Origin: FEN-1139 sp038207155
Lineage (GTDB): Bacteria; Myxococcota_A; Polyangia; Polyangiales; Polyangiaceae
Assembly (NCBI GenBank): GCA_038207155.1
Contig: JBBRAB010000022.1
Location: 9,434-73,433 of the forward strand
Direction of reading: 5' to 3'
DNA: 64,000 bases
Positions within the stretch are counted from its first letter, which is position 1. Every line of letters starts with the position of its first letter. Positions 27,350 to 36,157 of the stretch are shown piece by piece. A program made the position numbers and the translations under genes. The notes below the pieces were generated by a model. That model searched no databases. It saw only the letters and a program-made list of their open reading frames with translations, and was not told the DNA's origin.

Positions 27350-28438
27350 CCCATAGCCGGGTTCGTCTTCTCTCGCGCCTGGCTGCCCGCCGTCCCTCGT
27401 GGACTCGTAGAGAGTTCGAAGCAGCGAGAGACTCGGGGCCACCTCGCCGCGCGCGATCGACCAAACCACCGCACAGGCGGCGCGATTGGTCGGCGTTGGC
27501 ACGCCCAACGCTTCTCCGCGGGTGACGAGTTCGCCATTGAGGAACTCAACCGCCGGCGGACGTCCCCGCTCGATGGCTCGCAGCATGGAGCTCCGAAGCC
27601 GCCGGTAGCGCGCGCCGATGCCGAACGTGATGCCGTGACGTGCGAGCCGCCCGAAGCGCTTTCCGACGGTGTCGAGCTCGCCGAGCCGCGCCAGCCATTC
27701 GAGAGGCGGCGCACCGGGGAGTCGCTCGAGCTCGACCCCTGAAGCGGCCGCCACAGCCACGGCTTCAGCCATGATCTCGAGCGCCAGGCGCCGAACCCAG
27801 ACCTTGCCGAGCAGAGTACCGAGACGCTCACCCGACACCGTACCGAGGGTCGATACCGCGCAATTGATCGCCAGCTTGCTCCAGCGAACCCCCGCTAGAT
27901 TCTTGGTGCGTCTGACGGGCGCTACGGCCGCCATCAGCTCCGCGAGTGCGCCGAGCTTTGACTCACCTTCCGGGGAGAAAGCGCCGAGCACGAGCCCGCC
28001 CTTGGAGGTCCGCTCGCACAGGCCGGCACCGTGAGCGGTGGCCCCGAATGCGACGACCGCACCCACGACCTTCGCTGGCGAAAACTGGCGCGCGACGAGC
28101 TCTTCGCAGAGTCCGTTTTGCAAACAAACGACCACTCCGTCCGGTTCCAGGTGTCCCACGAGCTCAGAAGCCACCTGACCAACCACAGTCGGCTGGGTCG
28201 CGAGAATCACCGTGTGAAACAGCTCCCCGTTCGGGAGCGGGGACAGCTTGACCGTCGGCCATGTCACCAGCCCCGTACGCAACTCCCGCAAGCCGCTGGC
28301 CTGCAGGACGCGAGCCACCTCGGGGTCGTGAGTCATTAAGGTGACGCGCTGCCCAGCGCCCGAGAGGGCGTGCGCGGCGACGCCCCCGAGGGCTCCGGCG
28401 CCGACGACGAGTATGCTGGGAGGGTCAGAAGCGGGCAT
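27335..28438 (-). CDS. panE: ketopantoate reductase family protein
   Basis: 367-aa NADPH-dependent 2-dehydropantoate 2-reductase (pantothenate pathway) or a close family member. The N-terminal Rossmann motif is VVGAGALGGVAAHALS. VVVCLQNGLCEE matches the conserved Asn-Gly segment, RWSKLAINCA holds the catalytic Lys, and PAVEFLNGELV holds the catalytic Glu. The protein is longer than the ~300-aa E. coli enzyme, mainly at the C-terminus. Because the ApbA/PanE family also includes paralogues of unknown specificity, the exact substrate is less certain than the fold. Confidence 0.85.
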   Translation of the reverse strand: MPASDPPSILVVGAGALGGVAAHALSGAGQRVTLMTHDPEVARVLQASGLRELRTGLVTWPTVKLSPLPNGELFHTVILATQPTVVGQVASELVGHLEPDGVVVCLQNGLCEELVARQFSPAKVVGAVVAFGATAHGAGLCERTSKGGLVLGAFSPEGESKLGALAELMAAVAPVRRTKNLAGVRWSKLAINCAVSTLGTVSGERLGTLLGKVWVRRLALEIMAEAVAVAAASGVELERLPGAPPLEWLARLGELDTVGKRFGRLARHGITFGIGARYRRLRSSMLRAIERGRPPAVEFLNGELVTRGEALGVPTPTNRAACAVVWSIARGEVAPSLSLLRTLYESTRDGGQPGAREDEPGYGSAIE

Positions 28439-28532
28439 CGGCAGGTCCTAGGCTATGCAATTTCCTTGTCCCACGAGCAAATAAGACGTAGGTAGGGCCC
28501 CCACAGAGGGTTACCCCTCGGAGATTAAAACC

Positions 28533-28601
28533 ATGCGTAACCGAATTCGTAGGCTCCTCGAGCAGCTCCTCAACCTCGGCGGAACCCCGGCCATGGCCTA
28601 A
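28533..28601 (+). CDS. candidate 22-residue amphipathic small protein or leader peptide
   Basis: A short frame encodes MRNRIRRLLEQLLNLGGTPA-type sequence (22 aa, stop TAA at 28599). GGAG at 28520-28523 lies 9 nt before the ATG, a textbook ribosome site. The N-terminal half is Arg/Leu-rich and would form an amphipathic helix. It sits alone on the plus strand in the 171-bp gap between two minus-strand genes. It could be a small protein, an unannotated regulator or chance. There is no homology evidence. Confidence 0.35.
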   Translation: MRNRIRRLLEQLLNLGGTPAMA

Positions 28602-28609
28602 TCGGCGGG

Positions 28610-29284
28610 TCACCTGCCCTGACCCGATTTCGGTTCAGGGGGTGACTGAGCTGGTTGGTTCGGCGTGGCGACCGCGGGTCGCAGACATAGCTCCTCGACG
28701 AGTGGCGCAAGACTGTTCTTGCGTTTGCGAGTGAGCAGCAGACGCGCTTCTTTTCGCGCTTGCTCCAGTTCGTGGAGCTCTAGCGAGAGACAGCCGAGCG
28801 CGATTCGATAGGCGATGAGTGCCTGATCCGCGTCGTTTCCAAACTCGCTCTCGAGTGTGGTCAGCCGTTCGCGTGCGAGGCGCGCCGAGCGTGAGCGCAG
28901 AGCCGCAGTGAGCTCCTGCTCCAACGTGACCTGACGCACGAGCCGCGCTCGCTCCTCAAGAGTTACGTCGCTGGCGTCATCTGGGGCGGCCTCAGGCGCC
29001 GGCGCCGGCTCGTCGCTGGCCTTTGCTTGCGCAGTGCCGGCGGCCTCCAGGCTCGCCCGTCTGGCGGCCTCAAGCAGACGCTGCCTATCCTTGCCTCCCT
29101 TGCGCCGACGGCCGCGGCGTTCCTCCGTGTTGTCGTCGGCGACCGCGGCTTCATCGTCGGACGTGGCCCGTCCACGCTCGCAGCCACGCGCAAACAGCGC
29201 CGAGGAGGCGATCCCGAGGGCCATGATTCCGACGACCCCGAACTCCCAATGCTCGCGAATGAGTTCGGATGGTGACCATTTCAT
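28610..29284 (-). CDS. unknown single-pass membrane protein with helical soluble tail
   Basis: About 224 aa from the ATG at 29284 (the longer frame to 29356 adds a poorly charged leader). A transmembrane helix at about 14-32 (FGVVGIMALGIASSALF) is followed by an acidic and then Arg/Lys-rich linker (RRGRRRKGGKDRQR), an Ala/Glu-rich segment, and a long helical region (about 115-200) resembling TPR/coiled-coil packing (ELTAALRSRSARLARERLT). The family is not recognised. It is divergent from the acyltransferase gene. Confidence 0.75.
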   Translation of the reverse strand: MKWSPSELIREHWEFGVVGIMALGIASSALFARGCERGRATSDDEAAVADDNTEERRGRRRKGGKDRQRLLEAARRASLEAAGTAQAKASDEPAPAPEAAPDDASDVTLEERARLVRQVTLEQELTAALRSRSARLARERLTTLESEFGNDADQALIAYRIALGCLSLELHELEQARKEARLLLTRKRKNSLAPLVEELCLRPAVATPNQPAQSPPEPKSGQGR

Positions 29285-29402
29285 GACGGAACTGGCCAAC
29301 GAGTGTACCCGCTCGCGCGACCGCGAGCATCGCAAATCGAGTCCCACCGGAATCACACGATGTCAGGGCGCTTGGGCGAACTGAACTCATCGCTCAGCCT
29401 TC

Positions 29403-30173
29403 ATGCCGCCCCCTGGTCAAGCGCCCCCGCGCGTGCTTCGATCCGCCCCCATGGCTCTCCGGCACTTGCCCAACGTGATCTACGAGACAGCGCGGATTTC
29501 CATCCCGACCGTGCTCGATGGACTCCGACATACCGGCTCTCCGGAAAAGGCAGACGCCCGGCTGATGGATTGGTCGGCGCGCATCCTGCGCTGCGCGAAC
29601 GCCAAGCTCGACGTGGTTGGCGAACCCATCCCGGATCCGAGTGAGACGTTCATCGTCATTAGCAATCACCAGTCGCTGTACGACATCCCGGTGATGTATC
29701 AGACGCTCAATCGGCGGCTGCGCATGGTGGCCAAGTCTGAGCTCTTCCGCGTGCCGATCTGGTCTCACGCCATGCGCGAATCGGGGATGATCGAGCTCGA
29801 TCGCTCCGATCGCCGGCGTTCGATGGAAAGCCTGAAGGCCGCCGGGGCCACGATCCGCGCGGGCACCAACGTCTGGATGGCGCCCGAGGGCACTCGCAGT
29901 CGCACCGGAGTGATCGGTCCGTTCAAGAGCGGAGCGTTTCACCTCGCGCTCGACGCTGGTGTTCGCATCCTGCCGATCACCGTAGACGGGACCGGCAAGG
30001 TGCTTCCGGCCAAGGGTTACTCCATGACACCGGGGCTCACGATCCGCGTCGTCGTCCACGCCCCCGTTGACCCAGCGGATTTCGGTCGCAAGCGCCGCGT
30101 CGAGCTCACAGCCCATGTGCGTCGCATCATCGCCAGCGGACTCCCGCCCGAACTGCGCGGCGACGCGGTCTAG
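29403..30173 (+). CDS. plsC: 1-acyl-sn-glycerol-3-phosphate acyltransferase family protein
   Basis: Acylates lysophosphatidic acid to phosphatidic acid, or a related glycerolipid. The HxxxxD catalytic motif is NHQSLYD, and the substrate motif is APEGTRSRTG with PITVDGTGK downstream. 256 aa is normal. Two starts are possible, 29403 and 29451 (MALRHLPNVIYE); neither has a clear ribosome site and the longer is listed. It is a single gene followed by a hairpin with a T run. Neighbouring pgpA shows this segment carries other phospholipid genes, but they are not an operon. Confidence 0.88.
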   Translation: MPPPGQAPPRVLRSAPMALRHLPNVIYETARISIPTVLDGLRHTGSPEKADARLMDWSARILRCANAKLDVVGEPIPDPSETFIVISNHQSLYDIPVMYQTLNRRLRMVAKSELFRVPIWSHAMRESGMIELDRSDRRRSMESLKAAGATIRAGTNVWMAPEGTRSRTGVIGPFKSGAFHLALDAGVRILPITVDGTGKVLPAKGYSMTPGLTIRVVVHAPVDPADFGRKRRVELTAHVRRIIASGLPPELRGDAV

Positions 30174-30216
30174 CAGCGCGAGTTCGTCAACGTCGAGGCG
30201 AACACCGAGCTAAAGC

Positions 30217-30246
30217 AACGCCGGAGCAGGTTGCCCGGGCGTTTTT
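30217..30246 (+). terminator. intrinsic terminator after the acyltransferase gene
   Basis: AACGCC at 30217-30222 pairs with GGCGTT at 30238-30243, extended by a bulged GG/CC pair, and is followed by a run of T to 30246. It lies 44 nt after the stop. Confidence 0.55.
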
Positions 30247-30284
30247 GCGCGCGCCTGACGCCGCGCTGCCCGCGTGGGACCGCG

Positions 30285-31997
30285 CTACTTATCGCAGCCG
30301 GTCCACCAGCATTTCTGCTGAGTGAACTCCGAGAGCGCCTCCCACTTGGGCGAGGCCTCCTGCGTCAGGTATTCAAGCGCGCCCCAAGAGCCATATTTTC
30401 CTGGGTTTCCGATGTCGACGAAGTGCATGAAGAGCGTCCCGCCGGCATCCTTCCAGCCGTTCAAGTTCGTCATATAGACGTCCTTCATCATCGGGTGGTT
30501 GTTCACGCCGGTGTGCAGGGCGATAAAACCCGCATCGTCCTGGATGGCGTGACCGTTGCCCGTGATGTGTTGGCCGCCTTCATAGGCCGTGATGGCGAGT
30601 CCGCGCTTGTCAGCCTCCGCCTTGAAGAACGCAAAGGTCTCGGCGTTACCCTTGGCCGTATCGGTGCACTTGATATGACGTCCGTCGAGCACTTGTTCGG
30701 CGGCCTTCTGCAGGCCCTTGTCGGCGTCGCTAAACCAGCCGCGAATAGTGTCGACGTTCTCGTCAGCCGCCAAACAGCCCGAAAAATACCCTGTCATCGC
30801 GATCGAGTCGATGCCGTGCTTGTAGCAAGGCTCATTCCCCTTCTCGACCCATTTCGGGCACTCGAGCGTGTCGGTGATGGTGTCGCGCCAACCCGTGAAC
30901 GCCCCGAGCACGCAGTGAACTCGGCTGGCCTCGCTGCCGTAGACGGTCTTTTTCCAGATATCGCAGGTCTGGGCCGCCTTCATGCCGTTGAACTGCACCC
31001 AGCCCGTTCCGCCATCTTGGCCGAGCACGGTCTTGGCCTGCTGCACGGCGTATTGCGCCTGCTCGAAGCCAAAATTCCACACTTCATTCGAATACTCCAC
31101 GTACGCGCGCAGCTTCGGGCTGAGATTGCCCTTCACGTAGGTAGCAAACTGCGTCACGTAGTCCTCCGTGCCCAGGTGGGGCATGTTGAACCAGGGATCG
31201 GCGTTGAGCTCGTTGGCGAGCCGCACCATCACCTCGACCGGTGCGCCCTTTGACATGTAGGTCGCGTCGTCGGCCTTGGGGCGTTCGACCCAGTCCTTCT
31301 GCTTGGAACCGTTGGTTCCCATCCAATCCATGAAGCGGACGGCACGAAAATCCTTCAACTTTTCAAGCCAAATCGGATTAAAGAGCTGCCCCGCATCAAG
31401 CAGCTTCTCCTGACTCTCCGCCACGATTCGGATGTTGCGCAGGTAGTTGCTGCCCGCGGTCATGGGAAGCTTCAGGGCCCCCTGACCACCGGTGGTGTCG
31501 ATGATGTCGCGGTGGTCTGCATGGGTGACGAGCGTGCTCCCCCAGACACACTCCGGCGTGCCATCTCCCTCCCATTTGACGACCCAGCGGGTCGAGGGCG
31601 CCGGCACGTCGCCGACCGTCAAAAATACGAGGATTACCTCCTGCCCTGCGGCGACGGTCTTCACCCAACCCTGCTCATCGAGCGCGAACGTCGGATCGTT
31701 CGGTCCCCACCAACGCGACTGCTTCATGAGGTCGAGGAACGGGAACTCCGTTGACCAGTCGGCGATCCCATTGAGACCGATCCCCAGCGATTGAGTCTTG
31801 CGCGCGCCGGTATCGATGATGCCACCGGTACCGCCTCCCGTGTTACTGGCGCCCGTGGCCGTCGAAGCGCCCGTGCCCCCCGAGTCCTTGCCTCCACTGG
31901 CAGTGCCACCGGTACCACTGGTCGCACCGCTCCCAGCGCCCGCGCTGTTCGGAGCGCCATTGGAATCGGGCGAACTCGAACAGGCCGCGAGACTCAA
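30285..31997 (-). CDS. secreted glycosidase-like (GH clan A-like) lipoprotein with defective N-terminus
   Basis: About 570 aa. A Gly/Ser/Thr linker follows a lipobox-like SLAACSSS. The large domain after it has glycoside-hydrolase clan A features, notably AYVEYSNEVWN, which holds an Asn-Glu pair at the expected acid/base position, and a later ITAYEGGQH that could carry the nucleophile. It resembles cellulose-binding/GH-like proteins of planctomycetes and myxobacteria, but the substrate is unknown. The frame starts with TTG only 5 residues before the lipobox Cys. No hydrophobic signal core exists upstream in any frame before an in-frame stop at about 32043. The 5' end may be frameshifted or deleted. 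Confidence 0.78.
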   Translation of the reverse strand: MSLAACSSSPDSNGAPNSAGAGSGATSGTGGTASGGKDSGGTGASTATGASNTGGGTGGIIDTGARKTQSLGIGLNGIADWSTEFPFLDLMKQSRWWGPNDPTFALDEQGWVKTVAAGQEVILVFLTVGDVPAPSTRWVVKWEGDGTPECVWGSTLVTHADHRDIIDTTGGQGALKLPMTAGSNYLRNIRIVAESQEKLLDAGQLFNPIWLEKLKDFRAVRFMDWMGTNGSKQKDWVERPKADDATYMSKGAPVEVMVRLANELNADPWFNMPHLGTEDYVTQFATYVKGNLSPKLRAYVEYSNEVWNFGFEQAQYAVQQAKTVLGQDGGTGWVQFNGMKAAQTCDIWKKTVYGSEASRVHCVLGAFTGWRDTITDTLECPKWVEKGNEPCYKHGIDSIAMTGYFSGCLAADENVDTIRGWFSDADKGLQKAAEQVLDGRHIKCTDTAKGNAETFAFFKAEADKRGLAITAYEGGQHITGNGHAIQDDAGFIALHTGVNNHPMMKDVYMTNLNGWKDAGGTLFMHFVDIGNPGKYGSWGALEYLTQEASPKWEALSEFTQQKCWWTGCDK

Positions 31998-32098
31998 GGG
32001 ATCCCATGGTTCCCGAATGAGCCCCAGCCTGGGCCGCTCGGCTCAGCTCGACTCCATCGCGGGGCATCTTCGGTCTGCCAGCGATAATTACCGTGTAA

Positions 32099-32129
32099 CA
32101 ACAATTCCGCGACGACGGCCCCAGCGATT
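32099..32129 (+). promoter_or_regulatory. candidate autoregulatory promoter of sigma cassette 1
   Basis: CAACAATTCCGCG at 32099-32111 matches 12 of 13 bases of CAACAATTCGGCG upstream of the second sigma gene (38932). CAGCGATTGT follows here and CAGCGATTAT there. The spacing between the two blocks differs (23 versus 18 nt start to start). ECF promoters often contain AAC in the -35 region, which fits the first block. Confidence 0.35.
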
Positions 32130-32195
32130 GTGCAAAATTCCGATGAGCTTCAATCCCTGTGAGCCGTATTGCGGGGACGAGGCACTAACAGGTTT

Positions 32196-32771
32196 ATGGG
32201 GAACGTCACCCAGTTTCGCCGGTCCAAGGAGCCGCTCTCGGCCCCCGAGCTCTGTAAGCGCGTGGGGGATGGCGACCCTTTCGCGAAAGAGGAGCTCTTT
32301 CGCCGACACTTTCGCATGGTGCGAGGGCTGTCTTTTCGGCTGCTGGGCGCTCGCGGGGACATCGAGGATCTGGTGCAGGACGTGTTCGTCGAAGCCTTTG
32401 CTAACCTACACAAAATCCGTGAGCCGGAACACCTGGGTTCCTGGCTCGGCGGCATCACGGTTCACCTCGCGCGACGGCGCCTCGAACGCGAACGCTTCCG
32501 CGCGCGCTTCCTCTTTCAGCGCAGCGACACTGGCTGCGCTGATGACAGCTGGGCCAAGAGCGCCCCTCCGGATGCTGTCGTGGAGCTGCGCGAGGTCTAC
32601 TCGGCGCTCGGGGAGCTTCCGGTGGGCCATCGGTTGGCCCTAGTGCTCAGCCGCGTCGAGGGCTACTCTCTGGACGAAGTGGCAAAGTCCCTGGAGGTGT
32701 CGCTTGCCACGACCAAACGCTGGATCCAACGCGCTGAATCGCGCCTCACCGAGGCTGGGGTTCAACTATGA
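32196..32771 (+). CDS. ECF RNA polymerase sigma factor (cassette 1)
   Basis: 191-aa sigma-70-family factor with only regions 2 and 4. Region 2 contains ARGDIEDLVQDVFVEAFANL, and region 4 contains YSLDEVAKSLEVSLATTKRW. The ATG at 32196 is preferred to the upstream TTG at 32169. The gene overlaps the anti-sigma gene by 4 bp (ATGA). It would direct transcription of its own operon and possibly of nearby secreted glycosidases once released from the membrane FecR-like protein. It is divergent from the glycosidase-like gene at 30285. Confidence 0.93.
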   Translation: MGNVTQFRRSKEPLSAPELCKRVGDGDPFAKEELFRRHFRMVRGLSFRLLGARGDIEDLVQDVFVEAFANLHKIREPEHLGSWLGGITVHLARRRLERERFRARFLFQRSDTGCADDSWAKSAPPDAVVELREVYSALGELPVGHRLALVLSRVEGYSLDEVAKSLEVSLATTKRWIQRAESRLTEAGVQL

Positions 32772-33760
32772 AACTTCCGAACCGCGCGCAGTTCCCAAGC
32801 GACGTCAGTGACGTCAAGCTTGAGCAGGCTTGGCGCCGTCTGTCGGCGACCCTCCAAGCGCCAAAGCACACCCTTCAGCGCCGAAGCGTCCTGCTCGCTG
32901 CAGCGCTCGTTTGCGGAACGGCGCTGGGGCTCGGGCTCTTTTTCGGACATACCGCTCATCCGAAGCTCGTGACTCAGGTTGCACCAAGTCCAAGCGAGCC
33001 ACAGCCGGGCCTGCGTCTGCTCGACGGAGCCGAAGTACGCGCGGCGGCCAATGCCGATCTGCGTGTCCTTGAGGCTCAGTCGCAACGCGTTGCGCTCGAG
33101 CTCGCCTCAGGCAAGGCAGAGTTTGACGTGCAGCATCGCGAGGGGCGCCAGTTCGTCGTGCTCGCTGGCAGCATCACGGTCCGCGTGATCGGGACGCTCT
33201 TCACGGTCGAGCATGAGGGGCAACAGGTACGCGTGAGCGTGAAGCGTGGTCGCGTGAGCGTCGAGCGCCCAGGAATGCCAAATCTGAGCATTGCTGCCCA
33301 GGAGAATTGGGAAGGGCAGGCCGTTTCCGCAGCGCTGCCAGCTGAGTCCAGCATCGTCGACGCTCCAGCGGTAGCGCCACGACCGCGCAGCGGTTCGCCT
33401 GCTGATGCTCTGTTTGAGCAGGCCATGCAGGCGCGCCGTCGCGGCAACACCGCGCAGGCGCTCGAAGCCTTCGAACGGATGCAGCGTGAGTTTCCGAGCG
33501 ATCCTCGCAGCTCGCTCGCGTCGCTCGAGGTCGCGCGCATTCGCCTTGACGAAATGGGCGATCCCGCAGGTGCGTTGCGTTCGCTGGACTCGAGCGCTGC
33601 CGATGGTGCGGGGTCCGAGGACGCGCTCGCCCGTCGGGTTGAAGGCTACGACAAGCTGTCCGAGCTCGAGCGTTGTCGCGCCGCCCGGGCTCAGTACCTG
33701 AAGCTCTACCCCCATGGGGCACACCGTGCCGTGGTGCAGGGGCGTTGCACGCAGAGGTAG
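32768..33760 (+). CDS. FecR-like anti-sigma protein with TPR-like tail (cassette 1)
   Basis: 330 aa. The cytoplasmic N-terminus (about 40 residues) should hold the sigma factor. A transmembrane helix at about 41-62 (VLLAAALVCGTALGLGLFF) leads to a periplasmic FecR domain (about 75-190; motif SGKAEFDVQHREGRQFVV, then VRVIGTLFTV). Residues 210-330 are helical TPR-like repeats (ADALFEQAMQARRRGNTAQA). The overlaps at both ends (ATGA upstream; one base with the next GTG) show tight coupling. The known family role is to transmit a periplasmic signal to the ECF factor. Confidence 0.9.
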   Translation: MKLPNRAQFPSDVSDVKLEQAWRRLSATLQAPKHTLQRRSVLLAAALVCGTALGLGLFFGHTAHPKLVTQVAPSPSEPQPGLRLLDGAEVRAAANADLRVLEAQSQRVALELASGKAEFDVQHREGRQFVVLAGSITVRVIGTLFTVEHEGQQVRVSVKRGRVSVERPGMPNLSIAAQENWEGQAVSAALPAESSIVDAPAVAPRPRSGSPADALFEQAMQARRRGNTAQALEAFERMQREFPSDPRSSLASLEVARIRLDEMGDPAGALRSLDSSAADGAGSEDALARRVEGYDKLSELERCRAARAQYLKLYPHGAHRAVVQGRCTQR

Positions 33761-34758
33761 TGCGCGGCCCCCTTCCGCTCGCTGTCACGCTGATGTTTTT
33801 TGTCGGCGTGGTCACGGCTCATCCCTGCGACGAACGGAGCGCGCGCTTCGTCGAACTCACGACCACCGACGCCGAGCTATGGAAGCCCCTGGCGGAGCAG
33901 CTGACGGCCGAGCTGCGGCGCCGCGCGATCATCGTCTGTCCGCGCGACACATCGCGGGGCACCAAGCTATCGCGCGTCGAGATCCAGCTCGACGCGCGGC
34001 AGGACGAGGCGGAGGTTCTCGTCAATGACGAGGTGACCCACAAGCAGCTCACGCGCAGTGTAGCGCTCCCGGGGCTAGCGGGCGAGGCGCGGCTGCTGGC
34101 CCTCGCGATCGCGATCGATGAACTGCTCGGCGCGAGCTGGTCCGAGCTCGCGCTCCGGCCCGCTTCCACGCCGACCCCAGCCCAGAAAATCGTCACGCCC
34201 ATCGTTGAGCAGGCGGTGGCTCTGCATGTCAAACCACCAACACGAGTGCGCCGCCTCGACCTCGGGATACTCGCGCAAGCCGAGGTCGACCGCCACCTGG
34301 TAGCCCGCGTCGGAGGCTCCGTCGGAGTACAGTTCTGGCCGAAGCGCGCGCTCGGGCTCCGTGCGGAAACAGGCTGGTTGCACGGACCGCGCATTGCACT
34401 CCCTGACGGTCATGCACAAGTCGATGCTGTGGAGCTCGCGCTCCGATTGCTGTGGCGGCCACGCGCTGACTCGGGCCTGCTGCGGCCAATACTCGGAGCC
34501 GGGCTGCGCGCCGACAGGCTGTTTTTACGCGGATTCCCCGTTCCGCAGGCCAGCGGTCAGTCCGCTTGGGCGACCGCTGGTTACGGGCAAATCACGGGGC
34601 AGCTCGGCTATCGCATGAGTGAGAGCCTGCTCACCGGCGTAGAGCTTGGCGCCGCCTGGCCACTCTGGCTCCCGCAGTTGCGTGACGGCAGCACCCTGCG
34701 TCCGATCGTTCGAGCGCCGCTGTTCTCCTGTTCCCTCTCGTTTTGGTGGTCCGAATGA
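33760..34758 (+). CDS. cassette protein P1: periplasmic domain plus probable outer-membrane beta-barrel
   Basis: 332 aa from GTG at 33760, overlapping the anti-sigma stop by one base with AGAGG before it. A signal peptide (LPLAVTLMFFVGVVTA) is followed by a ~120-residue alpha/beta domain ending in a helix with EARLLALAIAIDELL, a Pro-rich linker, then about 150 residues of alternating hydrophobic strands typical of an 8-stranded barrel, ending in an aromatic residue pair (FWW). The C-terminal hairpin (PLWLPQLRDGSTL) aligns with P2 (PLIARVDGNRRL) and P3 (PLVKYRFYLEGTERTL). I infer an outer-membrane sensor for the sigma/FecR pair. No named family is claimed. Confidence 0.85.
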   Translation: MRGPLPLAVTLMFFVGVVTAHPCDERSARFVELTTTDAELWKPLAEQLTAELRRRAIIVCPRDTSRGTKLSRVEIQLDARQDEAEVLVNDEVTHKQLTRSVALPGLAGEARLLALAIAIDELLGASWSELALRPASTPTPAQKIVTPIVEQAVALHVKPPTRVRRLDLGILAQAEVDRHLVARVGGSVGVQFWPKRALGLRAETGWLHGPRIALPDGHAQVDAVELALRLLWRPRADSGLLRPILGAGLRADRLFLRGFPVPQASGQSAWATAGYGQITGQLGYRMSESLLTGVELGAAWPLWLPQLRDGSTLRPIVRAPLFSCSLSFWWSE

Positions 34759-36023
34759 CTCATGTCGGTCTGTCGCTTGACCCAGGTTCACCCATCGCGA
34801 AGCGCTTCGCAGTTCGCCTGACGATACGCGCGGCCTTGGGCATCGCGCTTGTCACCAACGCCGTCGGCTGCAGCGTGGACCCAGTGCAGGTCCTTAGCCC
34901 TCCGGACGCTTGCGCCGTCGAATTGACACAAACTGGCGGAATTTCCGCCCGCGCAGCCTCCGCCTTCTCGAGGGGCATGGGAGTCGGACTCCGCTACAAT
35001 TATCCTGGAGTCTATACGGCTCCACCCGTCTTTGAACAACGGCTGACCGAGCTTGGCGTTCAGCGAATCAATGATACGGACTCGATTCCGACCGCCATCG
35101 CCAGCGAGCTTGGTGGCCTCGGACTGGAGCTGCACGCCTTCGAGAACATCTCGACGGCCAAGCAGAGCCAGCTGGACCATGGCACGTACCTGACGTCGTA
35201 TCAGCTCAAACACGAGTCAAGCGCCCCACTTGCAACCTGGGAACAGCGCACGGTCGCGCGGCTTGAAGAGGTGCGTCGAACCCTGGATCCGAGCCGAAAG
35301 CTGGAGCTTGGCTCCAGAGCCACCAACAGTCGGGAGATTGGGGAGTTAGCGCATAGCTCACTCGACTTCATCGCCATCGAGCTATTTCCTCGCACCAAGC
35401 GACCTGAGCTTGCCGTCGGCGAGCTCCTTGGAACCGCCGAGGTCCCTAGCTCCCCGCCGGTCTGGATGACGCAAGGCGCCTACGCCACCGACTCTCTCGA
35501 TGGAGGCGTCGCCCCCGCAGTGCAGTCACGTTACCTGCTGCGAATGATCCTCACTGCATTGTCACGCGGGGTGCAGCGAGTGTACGTGGCCCAGCTCGCT
35601 AACTGGGGTATGGAGGCTGCGTTCGATGAATCCCTTGGACTAATTGATGCCAAGGGGACTCCGAAGCCGGCGTTTGACGCCTTGACCAAGTGGCTTCGGC
35701 TGCTCGATGATGTCGGGGCTCGCAAGTCGCTCGGGAGCCTGCGCTTTTCGCTAGCGGGCGCTGGGAGCGCTCAAAGCGCGCTATTTCAGCGACAAAACGG
35801 CATATTTCTGCTGGCGCTCTGGCTCGCTGTCGATAGCGTCGCGACCGAGACTCGCGCAGCGGTGCAGCTCAACCTAAAAACGCCCATTCGCCAAGCCACC
35901 GTGTATCGCCCCGAACGCTCACCAAGCATTGAAAGCAGGCTCGCCAATCCTGAGTCACTCGACCTGGAGCTCAGTGACATGCCGCTCCTCGTGGAGCTCG
36001 AGCCCGCCTGTCTGCAGGACTGA
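34755..36023 (+). CDS. secreted TIM-barrel glycosidase-like lipoprotein
   Basis: 422 aa from the ATG at 34755, which overlaps the P1 stop (ATGA), so it is the fourth gene of cassette 1. The signal peptide ends at a lipobox (TNAVGC). The mature part resembles glycosyl-hydrolase TIM barrels: an N-terminal GVGLRYNYPGVY start, ELHAFENISTAKQ in strand 3, SSLDFIAIELFPR in mid-barrel, and VYVAQLANWGMEAA near the end. The catalytic glutamates of a known GH family cannot be assigned, so it may be a binding homologue. Its position implies that the sigma factor controls it. Confidence 0.8.
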   Translation: MTHVGLSLDPGSPIAKRFAVRLTIRAALGIALVTNAVGCSVDPVQVLSPPDACAVELTQTGGISARAASAFSRGMGVGLRYNYPGVYTAPPVFEQRLTELGVQRINDTDSIPTAIASELGGLGLELHAFENISTAKQSQLDHGTYLTSYQLKHESSAPLATWEQRTVARLEEVRRTLDPSRKLELGSRATNSREIGELAHSSLDFIAIELFPRTKRPELAVGELLGTAEVPSSPPVWMTQGAYATDSLDGGVAPAVQSRYLLRMILTALSRGVQRVYVAQLANWGMEAAFDESLGLIDAKGTPKPAFDALTKWLRLLDDVGARKSLGSLRFSLAGAGSAQSALFQRQNGIFLLALWLAVDSVATETRAAVQLNLKTPIRQATVYRPERSPSIESRLANPESLDLELSDMPLLVELEPACLQD

Positions 36024-36073
36024 GCTCCAACGAAAGAATAAGACCAGCGACGCAAGCCGACGCTCGACAAAAA

Positions 36074-36157
36074 GGCGTGCCCGACGCGCCTTCAAGAGGC
36101 GTGCCCGCACCTCTACTTCAACAGGCGTGCCGGACGCGGCTCTACTTCAACAGGCGA
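36074..36157. repeat. imperfect tandem repeats at the 3' end of the histone-fold gene
   Basis: Three diverged units of about 24-29 nt begin with AGGCGTGCC and end in CTACTTCAAC or TTCAAG. The last unit runs into the 3' coding end of the minus-strand gene, whose final codons are the CTACTTCAAC part. This looks like slippage duplication of the gene end. Confidence 0.7.

Noticed and set aside
30231..31253. 340-codon plus-strand frame opposite the glycosidase-like gene
   Set aside because: The antisense product has no recognisable motif, and the minus-strand frame has glycosidase features and a linker typical of the genome.
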